A stretch of DNA of 64,000 bases from Pseudomonas sp. B21-040 (GCF_024748695.1 NZ_CP087176.1:1-64000), one strand, 5' to 3'. Shown: positions 32,037-40,972, counted from the first letter of the stretch. Numbers and translations are program-made. Notes: generated by a model not told the origin, from the sequence alone.

Positions 32037-32804
32037 ATGGAATGGCTGACCAACCCTGAAATCTGGGTTGCCTTCTTCACCCTGACCGCCCTGGAAATCG
32101 TCCTGGGCATCGATAACATCATCATGATTTCGATCCTGGTCAGCCGCATGCCCAAGCACATGCAGGCGCGCACCCGGATTTTCGGTCTGGCGCTGGCCAT
32201 GATCACGCGGATCCTGTTGCTGCTGTCGATCACCTGGGTCATGCGCCTCACGGCGGACCTGTTCGTGGTGTTTGGCCAGGGCATTTCCGGCCGCGACCTG
32301 ATTCTGTTCTTCGGTGGTCTGTTCCTCCTGTGGAAGAGCTCGCAAGAGATGTACCACGCGCTGGAAGGCGAAGACGAAACCAACGAGGAACCGAGCGGCA
32401 AGGGCGGCAACTTCCTCTACACCATCGTGCAGATCGCGATCATCGACATCGTGTTCTCGCTGGATTCGGTGATCACCGCTGTCGGCATGGTCTCCCATGT
32501 TCCGGTCATGGTCGCGGCGATCGTCGTTGCAGTACTGGTGATGATGTGGGCTTCCGGCACCATCAGCGAGTTCATCGACAAACACCCGTCGCTGAAAATG
32601 CTGGCGCTGTCGTTCCTGTTGATCGTCGGTACCGTGCTGATTGCCGAGTCCCTGGACGTACACGTACCAAAAGGCTACGTCTACTTCGCCATGGCGTTCT
32701 CGCTGGCGGTTGAAGCGATCAACATCAAGATGCGCACCGCGATTGCGAAAAAGAAGAAGCAGCAAGATCCGGTGAAACTGCGTAAGGACATTCCGGGCCA
32801 ATAA
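32037..32804 (+). CDS. TerC-family integral membrane protein
   Basis: A 255-aa multi-pass protein of the TerC/Alx superfamily. The two hallmark acidic membrane motifs are present: LEIVLGIDNIIMIS at about residues 20-33 and IIDIVFSLDSVITAVGM in the second half. Relatives export Mn2+ or associate with tellurite resistance. There are no ter genes nearby, so a metal-homeostasis role is the best guess. Its natural terminator downstream has been split by an IS. Confidence 0.92.
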   Translation: MEWLTNPEIWVAFFTLTALEIVLGIDNIIMISILVSRMPKHMQARTRIFGLALAMITRILLLLSITWVMRLTADLFVVFGQGISGRDLILFFGGLFLLWKSSQEMYHALEGEDETNEEPSGKGGNFLYTIVQIAIIDIVFSLDSVITAVGMVSHVPVMVAAIVVAVLVMMWASGTISEFIDKHPSLKMLALSFLLIVGTVLIAESLDVHVPKGYVYFAMAFSLAVEAINIKMRTAIAKKKKQQDPVKLRKDIPGQ

Positions 32805-32823
32805 CCCGATTGTCATGCGATAG

Positions 32824-32838
32824 AAAAAGGGGCCTTCG
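32824..32838 (+). terminator. Left half of the terC terminator, split by an IS
   Basis: AAAAAGGGGCC (32824-32834) plus TTCG (32835-32838). The exact complementary arm GGCCCCTTTTT is at 34438-34448, preceded by another TTCG (34434-34437). Joined without the IS and one TTCG, these make an 11-bp perfect stem with a C(UUCG)G tetraloop and a U5 tail. Confidence 0.85.
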
Positions 32839-32872
32839 CAGACTGTGTGAAAACGCGCTGAAGGCCGGCCCA

Positions 32873-32906
32873 ACAAACGCCCCGACTTGTTCGGGGCGTT
32901 TGTTTT
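32873..32906 (+). terminator. IS-borne terminator at the terC-proximal end
   Basis: The perfect 13-bp stem ACAAACGCCCCGA (32873-32885) / TCGGGGCGTTTGT (32891-32903) with a 5-base loop ends in T4 on the plus strand. It lies inside the IS between its left repeat and the transposase stop. It would stop terC readthrough from producing antisense transposase RNA, and it replaces the broken terC terminator. Confidence 0.82.
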
Positions 32907-32934
32907 GGTGCGGGCGACAGGCGAAAAAAGCCTT

Positions 32935-34353
32935 TCAGCCCATTAACGCCATCAATTGGCGGGCCCCGAGCACACTAATTGCGCGTTTTAGGTTGTAGGC
33001 ACTCACTGCCAAGGCCATTTCCGCTCTCGCGCCCTCCAGTTGACGCAACAGGAAGCGAGCATTGCCAAACAGCCATTGCTTCAGGTTGCCGAAGGGGTGC
33101 TCAACAATGGATCTTCGGTTGGCCATCATCTGCGGATGGGCCAGCATTCGTTGCTCCATTCGCTCAAAGGCTTCTTCATGGGCGTGGCGTGAGACGTAGC
33201 GGCGCTGAGCGCCAGTGCATTGGGATTTGAGCGGGCAGGCGGCGCAGTCGCTGACATCTGCCTGATAGATCCGATCGCCCTTGTGGCGCTGTTTGAGCGT
33301 TAACCACTTGCCTGCCGGGCACTGATAACGATCGTGTTCGGCTTCGTAGATAAAGTCTTTGCGCTCAAAAAAGTCCTCACCACCAGGATTGACCGAGCGG
33401 TTGGGCGGCACATAAACGGTAATCGCAGCCTCCTCGCAGGCCTGAAACTGCTGGCCGTTGGAGTAGCCGGCATCGGCAGTCACGGTCAGGGCATCTTGTT
33501 CCAGCTGTTCTTTGGCGGCTTTAGCCATTGGTTCGAGTTGCTTGCGGTCGTCGCCATCCTGGGTAACCTCATGATGCAGAATCAGGCAATGCTTGGCATC
33601 CACGGCGCTCTGCACGTTATAGGACACACGCGGCCCCTTGGGCGTGCGCATCATTCGGGCATCGCTTTCGTGGGTGTTGAACTGCTCCAGGCCCATCGAG
33701 TTCATCAGCGCTTGGCAGCTCTGATTGTCCTGCTGGCGAACTTTAAGCTGCACCAGTGCTGTTTTGATCGCGCCGCGATCAATCACCTCTCCCGCATCGA
33801 GCCTGTCAGCCTCATCCAGTTCGGCCAGATACTGAGCGATGCGCTTATCCAGTTTTTCTTCCTGACGCTTGAGTTGCTTGAGGTTCATATGGCGCCGCGA
33901 GGAAGCGACTGCCTGAAACTTGCTGCCGTCGATGGCCACCAAGTCTCCTGCGATCAGACCGGCCATGCGGCAAAACCGGACGAAGGCACCGCACGTCGCC
34001 ACAAAGGCGGATTTGTTGTTTTTGCGAAAGTCGGCGATGGTCTTGAAGTCGGGCTTAAGCCGGTTGATCAGCCACATCACTTCGATGTTGCGCTGGCACT
34101 CGGCTTCGAGACGCCGCGATGAGCGAATCCGCTGAAAATAGCCATAGAGGTAGAGCTTGAGCTGATCGGCAGGATCATAAGAAGGACGACCTGTGCTTTT
34201 GGGCAGCGCTTTATCAAAGCCCAGTTGCACCAGATCCAGCTTGGCGACGTACAGGTCAATAACCCGAACGAGATGATCCTCGGGGATCAGTTCTTCCAGC
34301 GAGACCGGGAACAGACTGGTCTGGCTACGGGACTCACCTTGGATGTAAGCCAT
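32935..34353 (-). CDS. IS1182-family transposase
   Basis: DDE transposase of 472 aa from ATG 34353 (MAYIQGESRSQTSLFPVSL). The N-terminal DUF772-type domain spans about 15-95. The catalytic triad candidates are Asp in LVAIDGSKFQ, Asp in VTADAGYSNGQQF and Glu in RRSIVEHPFGNLKQW. A Cys-rich stretch (CAACPLKSQC) precedes the last motif, as usual in this family. The frame is intact. An upstream extension to 34389 would run through the leader hairpin and is rejected. Confidence 0.95.
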   Translation of the reverse strand: MAYIQGESRSQTSLFPVSLEELIPEDHLVRVIDLYVAKLDLVQLGFDKALPKSTGRPSYDPADQLKLYLYGYFQRIRSSRRLEAECQRNIEVMWLINRLKPDFKTIADFRKNNKSAFVATCGAFVRFCRMAGLIAGDLVAIDGSKFQAVASSRRHMNLKQLKRQEEKLDKRIAQYLAELDEADRLDAGEVIDRGAIKTALVQLKVRQQDNQSCQALMNSMGLEQFNTHESDARMMRTPKGPRVSYNVQSAVDAKHCLILHHEVTQDGDDRKQLEPMAKAAKEQLEQDALTVTADAGYSNGQQFQACEEAAITVYVPPNRSVNPGGEDFFERKDFIYEAEHDRYQCPAGKWLTLKQRHKGDRIYQADVSDCAACPLKSQCTGAQRRYVSRHAHEEAFERMEQRMLAHPQMMANRRSIVEHPFGNLKQWLFGNARFLLRQLEGARAEMALAVSAYNLKRAISVLGARQLMALMG

Positions 34354-34358
34354 AACGA

Positions 34359-34392
34359 AAAATGCTCCGTATCTTTCGATACGGAGCATTTT
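34359..34392 (-). promoter_or_regulatory. Hairpin immediately upstream of the transposase start
   Basis: The 15-bp perfect stem AAAATGCTCCGTATC / GATACGGAGCATTTT with a 4-base loop lies 5 bases before the transposase ATG. On the minus strand it is followed by T5, so it looks like a terminator placed in the leader. It could block transcription entering from outside the IS or hide the initiation region. The arrangement parallels leader hairpins known in other IS families. Confidence 0.7.
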
Positions 34393-34437
34393 CTTTGAGC
34401 TTTGCGCAGATTGCTAGGTTTTCACACAGTCTGTTCG

Positions 34438-34448
34438 GGCCCCTTTTT
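34438..34448 (+). terminator. Right half of the terC terminator, displaced by the IS
   Basis: GGCCCCTTTTT is the exact complement of AAAAAGGGGCC at 32824-32834, now 1.6 kb away. The remaining 169 bases to the next gene show no gene; they hold the promoter side of the Na/Pi symporter. Confidence 0.85.
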
Positions 34449-34617
34449 CACGCCTGCATAAAACCGTTTTCATGACACTTTTGTTTCAATCACTTCCTTG
34501 GCTATGTAATGCTGGCGCTCAGACCGTTAGCCAACTACAGCTTAAGTACAGAACGTAGAAAAACGCGCGGTACCGTCAACTTGCCCCGCTGGGGCGCGAC
34601 CATCACAGGGGGCCTTT

Positions 34618-36276
34618 ATGCTCACCCTGCTCAATTTGTTATCGGCCGTGGCCTTGTTGATCTGGGGCACGCACATTGTCCGAACCGGCATTTTGCGGGT
34701 CTACGGGTCCAACCTGCGCCATGTGATTGGCCAGAACATGTCCAAGCGCTGGCTGGCGTTTCTCTCCGGGATCGCGGTGACCGCGATGGTCCAGAGCAGT
34801 AACGCCACCGCCATGCTGGTCACCTCGTTTGTCGGCCAGGGCCTGATGGCGCTGACTCCGGCACTGGTAACCATGCTCGGGGCGGATGTTGGTACGGCGC
34901 TGATGGCGCGGGTGCTGACCCTGGACCTGTCGTGGCTGTCGCCGCTGCTGATCTTTGTCGGGGTGATTTTATTTCTGTCGCGCAAACAGACCCGACTCGG
35001 GCAGATGGGGCGCGTGGCGATTGGCCTTGGGCTGATCATTCTGGCGTTGCAACTGATTGTGGAGGCTGCTGCGCCGATCACCCACGCCAAAGGGGTAAAA
35101 GTGATCTTCGCCTCGCTGACCGGCGACATTTTGGTCGATGCCCTGGTCGGCGCATTGTTCGCGATGATCTCCTACTCGAGCCTGGCCGCCGTGCTGCTGA
35201 CCGCGACCCTGGCCGGTGCCAAGGTGATCAGCTTGCCGGTGGCCATCGGCCTGGTGATTGGCGCCAACATTGGCAGCGGCGTCCTCGCGTTCCTCAGTAC
35301 CAGCATGCAGAACCCCGCCGGGCGCCAAGTGGCGCTGGGCAGCCTGTTGTACAAACTGATCGGCCTGTTGTTGATCATTCCGGTGCTGAACCCATTGGTA
35401 CACTGGCTCGATAGCCTGGACTTCAGTCCCCAGGAAACAGTCATTGGCTTTCACTTGCTCTACAACAGCGTCCGCTGCTTGATCCTGCTGCCGACCGTCG
35501 GTCCGATGGCCAGGCTGTGCGCCTGGCTGTTGCCGGAGCGGCCGGAAGTCAACGGAACTGCCAAACCCCGCCATCTCGATCTCACCGCGCTGGTCACACC
35601 GAGCCTGGCGCTGGCCAATGCGGCCCGGGAAACCCTGCGCATGGGCGATCTGATCGACAACATGCTGGAAGCGATGCTCGATGTGTTGAATGGCAAGCAA
35701 ACGGCCGTTACCCAGGAAGTGCGTCGTCTGACCGATGATGTCGACGCACTCTACAGCGCGATCAAGCTCTATCTGGCGCAAATGCCCCGCGAAGACCTCA
35801 GCGACCAGGACAGCCGGCGCTGGGCAGAAATCATTGAGTTGACGATCAACCTCAAGCTCGCCAGCGACCTGATTGAACGCATGCTGCGCAAGGTTCAGCA
35901 GCAGAAAACCTCACACCGCCGGTCCTTTTCCGAGGTCGGGCTGGAGGAGTTGTCAGGATTGCAACGTCAGTTGATCTCCAATTTGCGGCTAGGATTGTCG
36001 GTGTTCCTGAGCGCTGACAAGGAAAGTGCTCGCCAGTTACTGCGTGAGAAACGCCGTTTTCGCGCACAGGAGCGGCGTCTGGCCCATGCCCATGTCAGCC
36101 GGTTGCAGCTTAAGATTGTGCAAAGTATCGAGACCAGCTCGTTGCATCTGGAGCTGATCGCCGACATGAAACGTTTGAATTCGCTGTTCTGCAGCAGTGC
36201 GTACGTGGTGCTTGAAACGTCCGACACCGGCGCGCTGGCGGTCGATGATTTGGCTGACATCACGCATTCACCCTGA
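34618..36276 (+). CDS. Na+/phosphate cotransporter family protein with PhoU-like domain
   Basis: Inner-membrane protein of 552 aa. The N-terminal half has Na/Pi-cotransporter repeats, with QSSNATAMLVTSFVGQG in the first and SYSSLAAVLLTATLAG in the second. The C-terminal 230 residues are a soluble helical PhoU-like domain (DLIDNMLEAMLDVLNG and following). It is expected to move phosphate with sodium. No clear Pho box was seen upstream. Confidence 0.93.
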   Translation: MLTLLNLLSAVALLIWGTHIVRTGILRVYGSNLRHVIGQNMSKRWLAFLSGIAVTAMVQSSNATAMLVTSFVGQGLMALTPALVTMLGADVGTALMARVLTLDLSWLSPLLIFVGVILFLSRKQTRLGQMGRVAIGLGLIILALQLIVEAAAPITHAKGVKVIFASLTGDILVDALVGALFAMISYSSLAAVLLTATLAGAKVISLPVAIGLVIGANIGSGVLAFLSTSMQNPAGRQVALGSLLYKLIGLLLIIPVLNPLVHWLDSLDFSPQETVIGFHLLYNSVRCLILLPTVGPMARLCAWLLPERPEVNGTAKPRHLDLTALVTPSLALANAARETLRMGDLIDNMLEAMLDVLNGKQTAVTQEVRRLTDDVDALYSAIKLYLAQMPREDLSDQDSRRWAEIIELTINLKLASDLIERMLRKVQQQKTSHRRSFSEVGLEELSGLQRQLISNLRLGLSVFLSADKESARQLLREKRRFRAQERRLAHAHVSRLQLKIVQSIETSSLHLELIADMKRLNSLFCSSAYVVLETSDTGALAVDDLADITHSP

Positions 36277-36331
36277 ACGTCCACCGTTGTCTGAAGTCTG
36301 TTGAACTGCGCTCGCCGTATGGAAGCTCGTT

Positions 36332-37720
36332 ATGCGTTGCCTGTTGTTTGCCTGTTTGTTGCTTGGCTCACTCCCTTCGTTTGCCCTGGATCGCTTTCAG
36401 GTCGAGGGTTATACGCTGCCCAATGGCCTGCAATTGCTGCTCAAGCCGGGCACCGAGCGCGGGCATGTGGCGATTCGTCTGGTCGTCGGCGTCGGTCTGG
36501 ATGATTTCAGCTGCGAAGACAAAGAACTGCCCCACCTGCTGGAGCACTTGCTGTTCAGTGGTATCGATGCCACCGGCGAAGGCGGCCTGGAAGAGCGCAT
36601 GCAAGCGCTGGGGGGTGAGTGGAACGCGTTCACCAGTAACGCCGACACGACATTCGTCATCGAGGCACCGGCGAAAAACCAGCGCAAGGTCCTCGACCTG
36701 TTGCTGGCGCTGTTGACCCAGACCCGAATCGACGACAACGCCATCAACGCTGCCAAGCAAGTGGTCGAGCGCGAAGATGGCGGTCATTACACACACCTGC
36801 AACGCTGGCTCGATCGTCAGGACCTCGGTCACACGGCCAGTAATCAACTGGCGGTGGAGCTGGGCCTCAAATGCCCGCAGCGCGCCGAAGTCGATCACCT
36901 GACCCGCGAGCAACTGGAGAAAGTCCGCAAGCTTTGGTACGCGCCCAACAACATGACCCTGATCATGGTCGGCGACCTCGACCGATTGCTGCCGGCCTAT
37001 CTGGAGCGGGCATGGGGTGAGTTGAAAGCGGTCGACCCGAGCGAACACCTGCCCCTGCCGGAAATTCGCGCCAGTGCCGCTCACGAGCGCACGCTGAGTA
37101 GCGGTTTCCTTGGCGGCGCGGCCAAGCTGCACTGGCTGGTGCCGGAGCCTGTACTGGACGATCAGCAAGACGAAACGTTAGACCTGCTCAAGGACTATCT
37201 GGACTGGGCGCTGTATCGCCAGATGCGCCTGGTCCACAGTTTGTCCTACGGGCCTTCCGCCGAGCGCGAGCTGTTTGGCGGTGTGGGCTTCATGAGCCTG
37301 AACGCCGACCTTGAACGTGACAATGTGCCGGAGGCTGAACAAGTCCTCGATGAGTTGAAAGCCCGGTTGCTCAAGGACGGCCTCGACAGCGACACATTCA
37401 ACCGCCTCAAACAGGCGGCTATTGCCCGCCAGGCCTGGGCCGTGCAGGGCAATAGCGCGTTGGCCGATTATTACTGGAGTGCCCTTGGAGATTACGAGGA
37501 CGGACGCTTCGCTGACCCGGCCAAAGAACTGCAAGGCGTAACACTGGAGGAAGCCAACAAGGCGTTGCGCGAGTTGTTGCTGCAACCGGGGTATTTGCGG
37601 ATCGAGAAGCCACTGATGAGTGATGACCAGTTGGTTTTGGTGATTGGCGGGGTGTTGGCGCTGATTGCGCTGATACTGCTGAGCTGGCGCTTGCACCGAA
37701 AATCGCCGCCGCCGGTGTAG
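36332..37720 (+). CDS. M16-family zinc metallopeptidase, membrane-anchored
   Basis: Secreted or membrane-tethered protease of 462 aa. The signal sequence is MRCLLFACLLLGSLPSFA. The inverted zinc motif HLLEH lies in LPHLLEHLLFSG (about residue 70), and the distal Glu ligand in AKQVVEREDGGHY. A C-terminal transmembrane segment (LVLVIGGVLALIALILLSW) and a basic tail follow, which is unusual for M16. Most bacterial M16B enzymes occur in pairs; no partner gene is adjacent. The stop codon lies inside a REPIN. Confidence 0.9.
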   Translation: MRCLLFACLLLGSLPSFALDRFQVEGYTLPNGLQLLLKPGTERGHVAIRLVVGVGLDDFSCEDKELPHLLEHLLFSGIDATGEGGLEERMQALGGEWNAFTSNADTTFVIEAPAKNQRKVLDLLLALLTQTRIDDNAINAAKQVVEREDGGHYTHLQRWLDRQDLGHTASNQLAVELGLKCPQRAEVDHLTREQLEKVRKLWYAPNNMTLIMVGDLDRLLPAYLERAWGELKAVDPSEHLPLPEIRASAAHERTLSSGFLGGAAKLHWLVPEPVLDDQQDETLDLLKDYLDWALYRQMRLVHSLSYGPSAERELFGGVGFMSLNADLERDNVPEAEQVLDELKARLLKDGLDSDTFNRLKQAAIARQAWAVQGNSALADYYWSALGDYEDGRFADPAKELQGVTLEEANKALRELLLQPGYLRIEKPLMSDDQLVLVIGGVLALIALILLSWRLHRKSPPPV

Positions 37721-37848
37721 CAGCTGCCGAAGGCTGCGTTCGGCTGCGAAGCAGTCGTTAAACCCTTCACCACGGTGTATCAGGAACATTTGACACAATA
37801 GATTTGCGACTGCTGCGCAGCCGAACGCAGCCTTCGGCAGCTGCTACA
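37716..37848. repeat. REPIN, CAGCTGCCGAAGGCTGCG type
   Basis: The outer arms TGTAGCAGCTGCCGAAGGC and GCCTTCGGCAGCTGCTACA are perfect inverted copies, followed inward by TGCGTTCGGCTGCG and CGCAGCCGAACGCA. It begins in the last codons of the M16 gene (stop 37718-37720), so the repeat contributes the stop codon. It differs in sequence from the other REP types in the window. Confidence 0.9.
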
Positions 37849-37927
37849 CGGGTTCCGGCTCCGGCCGCGGGCCTCGCCACACCGCCCCCCGGCGGGTAAC
37901 CTGTCGAGGATTTTTCCTACGACGAAT

Positions 37928-38968
37928 GTGAACCGCCAAATGCCGACCCTGACCCTTTTCGTCCAGCGCATCCTGGAATTGATGAAGCGCTATCCTGGGG
38001 TCATTGCGCTCGGCGGGTTCATTTCCGGTGTCGGCAGCTTCATCCTGGTGGATCGCCAGCAAGGCCTGGCGACCTGGATCACCATCATCATGGTGCTCAG
38101 TTGGGTCTGGCTGATGCTGGAAAACAGCCTGACCAAGCTGTTCGCCAAAATCTTCAAGCGCGAAATTCCCCAGCCGCTGCTGCGTTACGCCACGCAGATG
38201 ATCCACCAGGAAAGCCTGTTCTTTGTCCTGCCGTTCTTCTTCATCACCACCACCTGGAACAGCGGCCAACTGTTCTTCACCGGCCTGCTGGGTATTGCGG
38301 CGCTGATTTCCATCACCGACCCGCTCTACTACAAATGGCTGGCCCCCCGGCGCTGGGCGTTCCTGGCGCTGCACACGCTGACCCTGTTTGCCGCGTTGCT
38401 GACCGCCCTGCCCGTCATCATGCACCTCACCACGTCCCAGAGTTTCAAGTGGGCGCTGGGTATCGCCGTGCTGCTGTCGTTCCCGAGCCTGGCGTCGATC
38501 TTCCCGATCCGTACCGTGCGCAACGCCTTGGCGATTCTGAGTATCACGCTGGGCATCGGTGGCCTCGGCTGGGTCATGCGTTCATGGGTGCCGCCGGCGA
38601 CCCTGTGGATGACCGACGTGGCGATCAGCACGCAAATGCAGGACCGCACCCCCGGCAAGAGTCTGGATCAAGTCAGCGCCGAGCAGATCCGTGGTGACGG
38701 GTTGTACGCCTACACTGCGATCAACGCCCCGCGCGGCCTGGATGAGCGGATTTATCACGTGTGGCAGTTCAACGGTAAAGAAGTCGACCGCATCCCGCTG
38801 GATATCCACGGTGGACGCAAGGAAGGCTACCGCGCCTGGACGCATAAGCAGAACTTCCCGGGCAACCCGGCAGGTAAATGGCAGGTCCGGGTGCTGACCG
38901 AAGACGGTCAGCTTATCGGTGTGCTGCGCTTCACCGTAACGGACAGCACACCGACCAAAGAAAAGTAA
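37928..38968 (+). CDS. DUF5924 membrane protein with C-terminal DUF2914 domain
   Basis: A 346-aa protein with several hydrophobic helices in the first 220 residues (for example LILVDRQQGLATWITIIMV, then FFVLPFFFITTTW). A soluble DUF2914-like domain follows (AINAPRGLDERIYHVWQFNGK and onward). It begins at GTG 37928; ATG 37940 is an alternative. No function is known. It is followed 54 bases later by the MCE operon but has its own spacing. Confidence 0.8.
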   Translation: MNRQMPTLTLFVQRILELMKRYPGVIALGGFISGVGSFILVDRQQGLATWITIIMVLSWVWLMLENSLTKLFAKIFKREIPQPLLRYATQMIHQESLFFVLPFFFITTTWNSGQLFFTGLLGIAALISITDPLYYKWLAPRRWAFLALHTLTLFAALLTALPVIMHLTTSQSFKWALGIAVLLSFPSLASIFPIRTVRNALAILSITLGIGGLGWVMRSWVPPATLWMTDVAISTQMQDRTPGKSLDQVSAEQIRGDGLYAYTAINAPRGLDERIYHVWQFNGKEVDRIPLDIHGGRKEGYRAWTHKQNFPGNPAGKWQVRVLTEDGQLIGVLRFTVTDSTPTKEK

Positions 38969-39022
38969 CGCGGTTCGTGCTATTACGTAGCTCTACGCAT
39001 TTACCGAACAAGCACGGAGTTT

Positions 39023-40171
39023 ATGACCAGCAGCACAATGGCCGGCAATGCCCAACTGGACGCTTCTCACTCCCCTGCACAGCTGCGGGTTACGGGTGAC
39101 TGGACGCTCGCCCATTACGCTGATCTCAAGCACCTGTGCGAAAAACTTCGCGACCAATACAACGACGACACCCACATCGACCTCAATCATCTGGGCGCCC
39201 TCGATACGGCCGGCGCCTCGTTGTTGGTGGAGTTGCTGGGGGCCGAGCGGCTCGGTCGCTCCGCCGAACATCCCGATTGCACGCTCTCCACTGCCGATCG
39301 CGCGTTGCTGCAAACCATCTACTGCTCAATGACCAATTTCTGCGTACCGATCAAGGAACCGGAAGTCAGCGTCAGTATTCAATTGTTGACCCGAATTGGC
39401 CGCGCCGTGGACACGGTCTGGCAGGACACCCTGCAACTGTTGGGCTTCGTCGGGCTGATTATCGAAACCATCGCCCGCGGCCTGTTTCAACCCAAGCGCT
39501 GGCGCATCACGCCGATGGTGGCGCACATCGAACAAACCGGTCTCGATGCCGCGCCCATCGTCGCCCTGCTGACGTTTCTCGTGGGCGCGGTGGTGGCGTT
39601 TCTCGGGGCGACCGTGTTGGCCAATTTCGGCGCGACGGTATTTACCGTGGACCTGGTGGCCTTTTCATTCCTGCGTGAGTTTGCCGTGTTGCTCACCGCC
39701 ATCCTGATGGCCGGGCGCACTGCCAGTGCGTTCACCGCGCAGATCGGCTCGATGAAGGCCAACGAAGAAATCGACGCCATCCGCACCTTGGGCCTCGACC
39801 CGATGGAATTGTTGGTGGTGCCGCGCGTCCTGGCGTTGCTGGTGTCGTTGCCGATGCTGACCTTCCTGGCAATGGTCTCGGGGATTGTCGGCGGCGGCGT
39901 GGTGTGTGCGGTGGCGCTGGATATTTCACCGGCAATGTTTCTGTCGCTGCTGCAATCGGACATCGGCGTTCAGCACTTTCTGGTCGGGATCGTCAAAGCG
40001 CCGGTTTTCGCCTTTCTGATCGCCTCGATTGGCTGTCTCGAAGGCTTCAAAGTCAGCGGTAGCGCCGAGTCGGTGGGCGCTCACACCACGTCCAGTGTGG
40101 TCCAGTCGATTTTTGTAGTGATCGTGCTCGACGCCGTGGCCGCGCTGTTTTTCATGGAGATGGGCTGGTGA
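39023..40171 (+). CDS. MlaE-family permease with N-terminal STAS domain
   Basis: Inner-membrane permease of an MCE lipid transporter, 382 aa. An N-terminal STAS-like domain (about 15-105, with HLGALDTAGASLLVELLG) is fused to the MlaE permease fold. The permease part includes LLTAILMAGRTASAFTAQI, MKANEEIDAIRTLGLDP and MEMGW at the C terminus. In E. coli the STAS protein MlaB is separate. It overlaps the ATPase gene by 4 bases and is the first gene of a four-gene operon. Confidence 0.93.
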   Translation: MTSSTMAGNAQLDASHSPAQLRVTGDWTLAHYADLKHLCEKLRDQYNDDTHIDLNHLGALDTAGASLLVELLGAERLGRSAEHPDCTLSTADRALLQTIYCSMTNFCVPIKEPEVSVSIQLLTRIGRAVDTVWQDTLQLLGFVGLIIETIARGLFQPKRWRITPMVAHIEQTGLDAAPIVALLTFLVGAVVAFLGATVLANFGATVFTVDLVAFSFLREFAVLLTAILMAGRTASAFTAQIGSMKANEEIDAIRTLGLDPMELLVVPRVLALLVSLPMLTFLAMVSGIVGGGVVCAVALDISPAMFLSLLQSDIGVQHFLVGIVKAPVFAFLIASIGCLEGFKVSGSAESVGAHTTSSVVQSIFVVIVLDAVAALFFMEMGW

Positions 40172-40971
40172 GTCGTTTACCCCGAGCGCCTTCTGAGGCG
40201 GTGATCGAAGTCCGTGGGCTGTGCAATCGCTTCGGCAGTCAGAGCGTGCACGAAAATCTCGACCTCGATTTATACAAAGGTGAAATTCTTGCCGTGGTCG
40301 GCGGCTCCGGCAGCGGCAAATCGGTGCTGCTGCGCAGCATTATCGGTTTGCGGCAGCCCAGTGAAGGGGTGGTGAGGGTTTTCGGGAAAAACCTGCCGAC
40401 ATTGTCCGAACATGAACGCTCGATGATTGAACGACGCTTCGGCGTACTGTTCCAGCAAGGCGCCCTGTTCACTTCGCTGACCGTGACCGAAAACGTCGCC
40501 CTGCCCCTGATCGAACACGCCGGCCTGAGTCGTGAAGATGCCGAACACCTGGCGGCGGTCAAACTGGCACTGGCCGGGCTGCCGCTGTCGGCAGCTGACA
40601 AGTACCCCGCTGCGCTGTCCGGCGGCATGATCAAGCGGGCGGCGCTGGCCCGTGCGCTGGCGCTGGACCCGGACATCCTGTTTCTCGACGAACCCACCGC
40701 CGGCCTCGACCCGATTGGCGCGGCGGCATTCGATCAGTTGATCCTGACCCTGCGTGACGCGCTTGGGCTGAGTGTTTTTCTGGTGACCCACGACCTCGAC
40801 ACGCTCTATACCATCACCGACCGCGTGGCGGTGCTGGCGCAGAAAAAAGTGCTGGTGGCGGACGCCATCGACAAGGTCTCGGAAACCGACGATCCGTGGA
40901 TTCACGAATACTTCCATGGCCCTCGCGGCCGCGCGGCGCTGACAGCCGCTCAACAGTTGAACGAGGTCTGA
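40168..40971 (+). CDS. ABC transporter ATP-binding protein (MlaF-like)
   Basis: Cytosolic ATPase of the MCE transporter, 267 aa from GTG 40168. Walker A is GGSGSGKSV, the signature motif is LSGGMIKRAALARAL, and Walker B is ILFLDEPTAGLDP, followed by the H-loop in VTHDLD. The LSGGM variant is typical of MlaF-type ATPases. It is translationally coupled to the permease upstream and lies one base from the MCE gene downstream. Confidence 0.95.
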   Translation: MSRLPRAPSEAVIEVRGLCNRFGSQSVHENLDLDLYKGEILAVVGGSGSGKSVLLRSIIGLRQPSEGVVRVFGKNLPTLSEHERSMIERRFGVLFQQGALFTSLTVTENVALPLIEHAGLSREDAEHLAAVKLALAGLPLSAADKYPAALSGGMIKRAALARALALDPDILFLDEPTAGLDPIGAAAFDQLILTLRDALGLSVFLVTHDLDTLYTITDRVAVLAQKKVLVADAIDKVSETDDPWIHEYFHGPRGRAALTAAQQLNEV

Positions 40972-40972
40972 C

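Larger units (their letters stand above)
32839..34433. mobile_element. IS1182-family insertion sequence, 1595 bp
   Basis: Complete element. Terminal inverted repeats CAGACTGTGTGAAAAC (32839-32854) and its perfect inverse (34418-34433) are 16 bp, flanked by a 4-bp target duplication TTCG (32835-32838 and 34434-34437). It carries one intact transposase gene on the minus strand, plus hairpins at each end: a terminator at 32873-32906 and a leader hairpin at 34359-34392. It inserted precisely in the loop of the terC terminator. Intact ends and ORF suggest recent arrival. Confidence 0.95.

Noticed and set aside
34449..34617. Pho box upstream of the Na/Pi symporter
   Set aside because: No CTGTCAT-type direct repeat could be found; only loose resemblance at CATGACAC.
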